The translations under genes and the position numbers were made by a program. This document shows, in pieces, positions 11,334 to 16,269 of a stretch of 16,269 nt of DNA. The notes beneath the pieces were generated by a model, which was not told the DNA's origin, searched no databases, and saw only the letters and a program-made list of their open reading frames with translations. Source of the stretch: Sporichthyaceae bacterium (GTDB lineage Bacteria; Actinomycetota; Actinomycetes; JACCUZ01); assembly GCA_013698395.1 (NCBI GenBank), contig JACCUZ010000288.1:1-16269 (forward strand). Reading direction: 5' to 3'. Positions within the stretch are counted from its first letter, which is position 1, and each line of letters begins with the position of its first letter.

Positions 11334-12962
11334 TCAGCGGCGGCGCGTCCCGAAGATGCTGCGGGCTATCTCGCGGCCGACCACGGCAGCCGCCGAGCGA
11401 GCCAGCTGCTTGAACGCTCCCGACCCCAGCACCTGCTCCGCGGTCGAACGCTCCGGCCTGGAGGTCCGCGGTGCCCGTGGCGTCCGCGGCGCACGGGGCG
11501 CCCGTGGCCCTCGCGGCGCTCGGGTGGTACGCGGCTCGTCGGACGTCGGCTGCCTCCCGGTGGCCGGCTCGTCGACGGTTGATTGCCGGACGCGTGCGGC
11601 CAGCCGCTCGTACGCCGACTCACGGTCCACCTGCTCGGCGTAGCCCTCCCGAATCGGGGACTCGGCCACCACCTGGGCCAGAACCGACTCGTCGGCCGGC
11701 GCCATCCGTGACTGAGGTGCCCGCAGCCGAGTCCAGGCCACCGGTGTCGGCGCTCCCCGATCTGATAGCACCGTCACCACGGCCTCACCGATGCCGAGCT
11801 GGGTCAGCACCTCCTCGAGGTCGTACGCAGAGTTCGGGAACGTCGACGCGGTCGCTTTGAGCGCCTTGGCGTCGGCGGGGGTGAACGCGCGCAGCGCATG
11901 CTGCACGCGGTTGCCGAGCTGCGCCAGCACTTCAGCCGGTACGTCGGATGGCGTCTGGGTCACGAAGAAGACGCCCACCCCCTTGGACCGGATCAGCCGG
12001 ACGGTCTGGGCGACCGCGTGGAGGAACTCCTTCGAGGCGTCGTCGAAGAGCAGGTGCGCCTCGTCGAAGAAGAAGACCAGCTTCGGCTTGTCCACGTCGC
12101 CGACCTCGGGCAACTCCTCGAACAAGTCGGCGAGCAGCCACATGAGGAATGTCGAGAACAGCTGTGGGCGGTCCTGGAGACGGGGCAGCTCGAGCAGCGA
12201 CACGACGCCACGTCCGTCGGGCAGGACCCGGAGCAGGTCGGAGGTCTGGAACTCCGGCTCACCGAAGAACCGGTCCGCACCCTGGTCCTCGAACGCAATG
12301 AGCTCGCGCAGGATCACCCCGGCTGTGGCGCGAGAGAGCCCGCCCAGGTCTTTCAGCGAGGGTGCGCCCTCGTCGCTGGTGAGGAACTGGATGACCGCCC
12401 GCAGGTCCTTCAGATCCAGCATCGCCAGCCCTGCCTTGTCGGCGAAGTGGAACACCAGTCCGAGTGAGGACTCCTGCACCTCGTTCAGATCCAGCACCTT
12501 GGCCAGGAGTGTCGGCCCGAACGACGTCATGGTCGCCCGCAGTGGCAGCCCGGTGCCCTCACCGCCCAGAGCGAGCAGCTCGACCGGGCAGGCGACCCCA
12601 GTCCACTGCTGGCCGACCTCCGCTGCACGCTCGGACACCTTGTCGTTGGCTTCACCGGCCATCGCGAGCCCGGACAGGTCACCCTTGATGTCCGCCGCGA
12701 GCACCGGGACCCCGGCCGAGCAGAGCTGCTCGGCCATGAGCTGCAGGGTCTTGGTCTTCCCGGTGCCCGTGGCTCCGGCGACCAGCCCGTGCCGGTTCAC
12801 CATCGCCAGCGGGATGCGCACCGGCGCGTCGGCGCGGGCCGCCCCGTCGACCACCAGGGCGCCGAGCTCGATCGCCGGCCCGTCGAAGCCATACCCCTGC
12901 TGGACCGCTCCCACGTGGGCTTCCATGGCCTCGCTCTGCGAGCCGCTCGAGCTGCCCGACAT
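11334..12962 (-). CDS. HerA/DUF853 (YjgR-like) ATPase
   Basis: This 542-residue P-loop ATPase belongs to the HerA/FtsK-like superfamily, DUF853 branch, whose cellular role is not established. Walker A is GATGTGKTKT (63-72) and Walker B is LVFFFDEAHLLF with D300/E301, followed by FVTQTPSDVP, a typical sensor segment. The ATG at 12962 is supported by GGGAG six bases upstream. Near the C terminus (about 475-501) lies a basic repeat of PRAPR-like units, ahead of a conserved end, AFKQLARSAAAVVGREIARSIFGTRRR split across about 27 residues. The gene is divergent from the plus-strand gene at 13001, only 38 bases away. No NurA-type nuclease is next to it, so a HerA-NurA end-resection role is not supported here. 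Confidence 0.9.
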   Translation of the reverse strand: MSGSSSGSQSEAMEAHVGAVQQGYGFDGPAIELGALVVDGAARADAPVRIPLAMVNRHGLVAGATGTGKTKTLQLMAEQLCSAGVPVLAADIKGDLSGLAMAGEANDKVSERAAEVGQQWTGVACPVELLALGGEGTGLPLRATMTSFGPTLLAKVLDLNEVQESSLGLVFHFADKAGLAMLDLKDLRAVIQFLTSDEGAPSLKDLGGLSRATAGVILRELIAFEDQGADRFFGEPEFQTSDLLRVLPDGRGVVSLLELPRLQDRPQLFSTFLMWLLADLFEELPEVGDVDKPKLVFFFDEAHLLFDDASKEFLHAVAQTVRLIRSKGVGVFFVTQTPSDVPAEVLAQLGNRVQHALRAFTPADAKALKATASTFPNSAYDLEEVLTQLGIGEAVVTVLSDRGAPTPVAWTRLRAPQSRMAPADESVLAQVVAESPIREGYAEQVDRESAYERLAARVRQSTVDEPATGRQPTSDEPRTTRAPRGPRAPRAPRTPRAPRTSRPERSTAEQVLGSGAFKQLARSAAAVVGREIARSIFGTRRR

Positions 12963-13000
12963 GCCCGCTCCCTACACCCGTCCGATGAGGGCGCCACCCT

Positions 13001-13309
13001 ATGCTCGCAAGGGTGATCTTCAAGGCTGTCGGAGGCTCCCGGCCCTACCCGGACCACGGGTACGGTCAGAGCCAGTGGGGCGCCCTGGCCCCGACACAGG
13101 TTCGCCTGGATCAGCTCATCACCACCAAGCGGGAGCTGGACCTGGAGGCGCTCTTCGCCGAGGACTCGACCTACTACGGCGACCTTTTCGCCCACGTTGT
13201 CGAGTGGCGTGGCGACCTATACCTCGAGGACGGCTTGCACCGGGCGCTGCGCGCAGCCCTGCAGCAGCGGCTGGTCCTGCACGCGCGAGTGCTGGTCCTG
13301 CCCGACTGA
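13001..13309 (+). CDS. Small conserved actinobacterial protein (often named VapB-family antitoxin)
   Basis: The 102-residue protein matches a widely conserved actinobacterial family (VIFKAVGGSRPYPDHG at the start, FAHVVEWRGDLYLEDGLHR later) that databases often label VapB-type antitoxin. The segment LYLEDGLHRALRAALQQR (about 73-90) also recalls the DGHHR motif of ParB/sulfiredoxin-like folds; that is inference. No toxin gene is adjacent, so a toxin-antitoxin role is doubtful. The ATG at 13001 has GAGGG about nine bases upstream; a GTG four codons later is less well placed. The stop overlaps the next start by one base (TGATG), giving translational coupling to the LytR_C protein. Confidence 0.8.
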   Translation: MLARVIFKAVGGSRPYPDHGYGQSQWGALAPTQVRLDQLITTKRELDLEALFAEDSTYYGDLFAHVVEWRGDLYLEDGLHRALRAALQQRLVLHARVLVLPD

Positions 13310-13884
13310 TGTCCATGCTCACGCCGCGCGGGGCGGGAGGACAGCCCCGCGTACGTCGATCGGGCACCGGTCGTCGAGCCGCAGTTGCGGTGCTTGCCTT
13401 GCTGGTCATCGCTGCCGGATCCTGGGCTGCCTGGACCTACACCCCCGACGAAGAACGATCGGTACGAGCTCAGCCGCGCCGCTCGTGTCCGGCTCCGGTG
13501 TCGACACCTACCATGGCCGCGCCCGGTCAGGTCCGCGTCAACGTCTACAACGCCACGGACAAGCGGGGGCTCGCCGCACGCGTAGCGGGCCAGCTCGAGC
13601 GACGTGGCTTCCGGGTCAAGCAGGTCGACAACGACCCAGCGAAGCGCACCGTGACCAGTGCGGCCGAGGTGCGGCACAGCGCTTCGGGAGCCAGCGCGGC
13701 CCGCGCGGTCGCGGCACAGGTGGGAGCCGTGATCGACGTACCGGACGGGCGCGAGGACTCGACGGTGGACCTCGTGCTCGGTACGGCCTTCGCGCGCCTC
13801 ACGCCACGCGAGGATGCAGCGACCGCACTGTCGGACTCACCGCGGCCCCGTTCATGCGTGCTCAGCCCTTCAGTGCACCGGTGA
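13309..13884 (+). CDS. Membrane-anchored LytR C-terminal (LytR_C) domain protein
   Basis: The 191-residue protein has a basic cytoplasmic N terminus, one membrane segment (about 24-42, AAVAVLALLVIAAGSWAAW), and an extracytoplasmic LytR_C domain at about 75-161 (VRVNVYNATDKRGLAARVAGQL, then VDLVLGTAF). It lacks the LytR-CpsA-Psr catalytic domain, so it is not a cell-wall ligase; stand-alone LytR_C proteins such as mycobacterial Cei are linked to envelope integrity. The ATG at 13309 overlaps the upstream stop (TGATG); a second ATG two codons later is possible. The 3' end overlaps the convergent permease gene by 23 bases. Confidence 0.88.
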   Translation: MSMLTPRGAGGQPRVRRSGTGRRAAVAVLALLVIAAGSWAAWTYTPDEERSVRAQPRRSCPAPVSTPTMAAPGQVRVNVYNATDKRGLAARVAGQLERRGFRVKQVDNDPAKRTVTSAAEVRHSASGASAARAVAAQVGAVIDVPDGREDSTVDLVLGTAFARLTPREDAATALSDSPRPRSCVLSPSVHR

Positions 13885-14755
13885 AGGTCGCCTTCAGCAG
13901 GTAGCGCCGGGCGAAGAGGTACAGGAGCACGGTCGGCACCATGTAGAGGACCGCGGTGGCGGTGAGCAGACCCCAGTCGACCTGGTTGTGCGCTGAGAAG
14001 GCTCGGAACATGCCGATGGAGATCGGGTACTTCTCCGCCGACTGCAGCAGCACCAACGGCGTCAGGAAGTCGCCCCAAACATTGATGAACGTGAACAGGG
14101 CCGCGGCTCCGAGTCCAGGACGGGAAAGTGGGAAGACGATGCGCACCGCTCCACCAAGCCGTGAGCAACCGTCTATCCAGGATGCCTCCTCGAGTTCGAC
14201 GGGGATGGAGTCGAAGAATCCCTTCATGAGCCATAGGACCAGAGGAAGCTGGTAGGCGGCCTCGACCAGGATGAGGCCGGTGTAGCTGTTGTTGAGGTGC
14301 AGCCGAATCATCATGATGTAGAGCGGAACGATCGTCGCCGTCGCGGGAACGACCCGGACGAGCAGGATCGTGAACATCAGGGTTCGCCGGCCGAAGAACT
14401 TGAACCTGGAGAGGGCATAGCCGCCGAACAGCGCGAGCACCAGGGCGAGAAGGGTGGCACCGCCGGAGATGAGCAGGCTGTTGAACAGCAGGCGCGGGGT
14501 CGTCGGATCGCTGAAGAACCGCCGGAAGTTCTCGATGGTGAGCGACGGCAACTCCAGGTACAGGCCGGCAGTCTTGTCTACGGAGGCCAATACGACCCAG
14601 GCGAAGGGAACGACGCAGAAGACGGAGAGCAGGCCGATGACGAAGTAGATCCCGGTACGCCGCAGCGCCGCCCTGGCCATGGCCCCGCGCAGGCCCGTGC
14701 CCCGTCCGGGCCGGTGGGCAGCCGCAGCCGGCCGGGCTCGAGATTCGGTGACCAC
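13862..14755 (-). CDS. Carbohydrate ABC transporter permease, MalG type
   Basis: This 297-residue inner-membrane subunit of a CUT1 sugar importer has about six membrane segments, the first at about 35-58. The EAA loop that docks the ATPase lies at about 190-212 (EEASWIDGCSRLGGAVRIV, then FPLSRPG). The GTG at 14755 follows the upstream permease stop by three bases and has GAGG about eight bases before it; a later ATG at codon 26 would remove most of the arginine-rich N terminus. Its 3' end overlaps the convergent LytR_C gene. The substrate is unknown. Confidence 0.92.
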   Translation of the reverse strand: MVTESRARPAAAAHRPGRGTGLRGAMARAALRRTGIYFVIGLLSVFCVVPFAWVVLASVDKTAGLYLELPSLTIENFRRFFSDPTTPRLLFNSLLISGGATLLALVLALFGGYALSRFKFFGRRTLMFTILLVRVVPATATIVPLYIMMIRLHLNNSYTGLILVEAAYQLPLVLWLMKGFFDSIPVELEEASWIDGCSRLGGAVRIVFPLSRPGLGAAALFTFINVWGDFLTPLVLLQSAEKYPISIGMFRAFSAHNQVDWGLLTATAVLYMVPTVLLYLFARRYLLKATFTGALKG

Positions 14756-14758
14756 GCC

Positions 14759-15661
14759 TCAGACCTCGACTCGGGCGAGGCGGACGTACGTCAGGCCGAG
14801 AACCAGGACGACGACCAGCATGATGACGGAGGCGGCACTTCCCAAGCCCAGCTGGAAGAAGGCGAAGGAGTGCTCGTAGATGTAGATGGACGTGACCTGC
14901 GTCTGTCCGCCTGGACCTCCACGAGTCAGGAAGTAGATGAGGCCGAAGACGCTCGCGGTGGTGATCGTGGTGAGGAGCAGGAACAAGAAGATCGGGCCCC
15001 GGATCAGCGGCAGCGTGATGTAGCGGAACACCTTCCGGGCGCCGGCTCCGTCGATGTGAGCGGCTTCGATCAGATCGTCCGAGATGCCCTCGATCGCCGC
15101 CTGGAACATGATCATGGCGAAGGCGATGCCCCGCCACGTGTTGATCACGATGAGCGAAGCCATCGGATGCTCTTGCAGCCAGGCCAACGGAGTCACGCCG
15201 ACCGCATCGAGTGTCCGGTTGACCGTGCCGAGCTGACCCGGGGCAAGCATGCTGGCCCAGGCCAGCGATGCGACGACCTCCGGGACGACCATCGGCAGGA
15301 GAATCGCGCCGCCGAAGAGACCCTTGGCGCGCACCGTCGACTTGGTGAGCAGAACTGCGGCCAGCATTCCGAGCAGGAACTGCCCGACGATGGCGGAGAA
15401 GAAGATGAACTCACCGGTCCGGCCCATGGAGTGCAGGAAGTCCGCGGAGGTCAGCAGTCGACGGTAGTTCTCCAGCCCGATGAACTCCGGGGTCTGCGCG
15501 CCGAACCCGGTGAGCGTCTTGTTGGTCAGGCTCAGCCAGATCGCGTAGCCGACCGGGCCGACGACGAAGAGGGCTATCAGCACCAGCGAAGGTCCCAGCA
15601 GCCCCAGGACCATGGCGGTGGAGCCACCGCCATGGGGCGTCCTGGAGCTGCCGCCCCTCAC
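14759..15661 (-). CDS. Carbohydrate ABC transporter permease, MalF type
   Basis: This 300-residue membrane subunit pairs with the MalG-type permease downstream. The EAA loop is at about 199-222 (EAAHIDGAGARKVFRYITLP). The first membrane segment begins soon after MVLGLLGPSLVLIALF. The GTG at 15661 is chosen because it overlaps the solute-binding protein stop by four bases (GTGA), giving coupling; the alternative ATG at 15613 (codon 17) would give 284 residues but lies inside a strong stem-loop. The much longer upstream open frame is antisense-style read-through in another frame of the solute-binding gene. Confidence 0.9.
   Translation of the reverse strand: MRGGSSRTPHGGGSTAMVLGLLGPSLVLIALFVVGPVGYAIWLSLTNKTLTGFGAQTPEFIGLENYRRLLTSADFLHSMGRTGEFIFFSAIVGQFLLGMLAAVLLTKSTVRAKGLFGGAILLPMVVPEVVASLAWASMLAPGQLGTVNRTLDAVGVTPLAWLQEHPMASLIVINTWRGIAFAMIMFQAAIEGISDDLIEAAHIDGAGARKVFRYITLPLIRGPIFLFLLLTTITTASVFGLIYFLTRGGPGGQTQVTSIYIYEHSFAFFQLGLGSAASVIMLVVVLVLGLTYVRLARVEV
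15611..15636 (-). promoter_or_regulatory. Perfect stem-loop at the binding protein/permease junction
   Basis: Two 12-base arms, CCATGGCGGTGG and CCACCGCCATGG, are exact reverse complements separated by AG. Flanking CCAGGA/TCCTGG can extend the stem past a small bulge. The hairpin lies 22 bases after the solute-binding protein stop. It has no T-run, so it is not a standard terminator. Stem-loops at this position in sugar ABC operons protect the upstream mRNA or limit permease expression; that role is inferred here. Confidence 0.55.
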
Positions 15662-16269
15662 GAGGTCGCGGTTTCGACCTGGTCCGGGCCGAGCAGCTCC
15701 TTCGCACTCTCGGCGAAGGCCTTGGCCGCCGCGGCTCCGTCCATCTTCCCGGTCAGGATGCCTTCCGTTGCCTCCGCGACGGCCTGGGCGATCTGGTCCT
15801 GGCCCGGACGTGGCGGGAAGCTCCGGCTCGTGGCCAGCTGCTTGCCCGTCTCGATCAGAGTGGGCTGCGAGCTGTAGGGCGCGATGTCGTCGATGCCGGT
15901 GCGTGGCGCCGCGGCACCGACCGCCACCAGCTGTTCTGCGATCGCCTGGCCGCTGCTGAGCCATTTCGCCAGCTCGACCGCCTCATCGGGGTGCTCTGTC
16001 TTGGCGGAGACCTCGTAGGAGAACGCGACGGAGCTCACGGCGTACGGCTCGCCATCGCTCGACGGGTAGTCCCACGTCGCTACCTTTTCGAGCAGTCCGG
16101 GGATGGGCGCGGCACCCTCAGGTCCCCAGTCGTACCGCCAACCCCACGTTCCCTGCGCGGCCACCGGCAGCTCTCCGGCGGGGAACGCCTGGTACTTCGT
16201 CGGCTGCCACGGCTCAGGGTTCAGCAGCGCTTCGACGGGCAGCAGGTCATTGTTGGTCAGCTCGTCGTA
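15658..16269 (-). CDS. Extracellular solute-binding protein, family 1 (partial, C-terminal part)
   Basis: Only the last 203 codons are in the window; the gene runs off the right edge, so the signal peptide and lipobox cannot be seen. The visible part has features of CUT1 sugar-binding proteins: the aromatic GTWGWRYDWG segment, SSVAFSYEVSAKTEHPDEAVELAKWL, and the C-terminal helix AAAAKAFAESAKELL. It would capture the sugar outside the membrane and deliver it to the two permeases. Gene order binding protein-MalF-MalG is standard. No ATPase follows the permeases, as in actinobacterial importers that share an MsiK-type ATPase encoded elsewhere. Confidence 0.9.
   Translation of the reverse strand, partial: YDELTNNDLLPVEALLNPEPWQPTKYQAFPAGELPVAAQGTWGWRYDWGPEGAAPIPGLLEKVATWDYPSSDGEPYAVSSVAFSYEVSAKTEHPDEAVELAKWLSSGQAIAEQLVAVGAAAPRTGIDDIAPYSSQPTLIETGKQLATSRSFPPRPGQDQIAQAVAEATEGILTGKMDGAAAAKAFAESAKELLGPDQVETATS

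Noticed and set aside
11791..13308. Plus-strand open frame upstream of the LytR_C start
   Set aside because: Antisense to the HerA-like ATPase and Ser/Arg-rich; the LytR_C protein starts naturally at 13309.
13545..15137. Minus-strand open frame of 530 codons overlapping permeases and the LytR_C gene
   Set aside because: Out of frame with the MalG- and MalF-type proteins and full of His/Arg/Ser shadow composition.
14297..15877. Plus-strand open frame of 526 codons opposite the sugar permeases
   Set aside because: Rich in Glu, Asp, Gln and Arg without motifs, fully antisense to two clear permease genes.

Overview
This is a GC-rich window with GTG starts, 4-base ATGA/GTGA gene overlaps and a gene order (ffs-dnaX-ybaB-recR, lysC-asd, tRNA-Ser) typical of actinobacteria. 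The exact genus cannot be read from the sequence. A candidate FliA/WhiG-type promoter at the left edge would fit a motile or sporulating actinobacterium, but this is inference.

Layout. (1) 1-2474, plus strand: a stand-alone H-NOX haem sensor, overlapping by 8 bases a HNOBA-coiled coil-GGDEF-EAL protein. Together they look like a split soluble guanylate cyclase whose cyclase has been replaced by c-di-GMP enzymes. (2) 2471-4791, minus strand: lysC-asd, the first two steps of the aspartate pathway, with a well-formed internal start for a LysC beta subunit. (3) 4909-6929, plus strand: an ABC-2 type exporter (ATPase plus permease). (4) 6926-10706, minus strand: SRP RNA, dnaX, ybaB/ebfC, recR and a DUF5063 gene, a conserved replication/recombination block.

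(5) 10707-11333: a gene-poor stretch with two diverged ~107-bp direct repeats rich in inverted repeats, a 42-bp tandem repeat between them, tRNA-Ser(GGA), and 17-bp tandem copies of the tRNA 3' end. (6) 11334-12962, minus strand: a HerA/DUF853-type ATPase. (7) 13001-13884, plus strand: a small conserved protein usually named VapB-family antitoxin, coupled to a membrane-anchored LytR_C protein. (8) 13862-16269, minus strand: two permeases and the C-terminal part of the solute-binding protein of a CUT1 sugar importer that runs off the right edge. No importer ATPase is visible.

The coding density is high: both tail-to-tail pairs flanking the lysC-asd and ABC-exporter blocks share palindromic stop codons (TTAA, CTAG). 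The most interesting items are the NO-to-c-di-GMP pair with its possible sigma28-type promoter, the structured repeats between ffs and tRNA-Ser, the repeated tRNA 3' end, and a perfect 20-bp palindrome inside dnaX.
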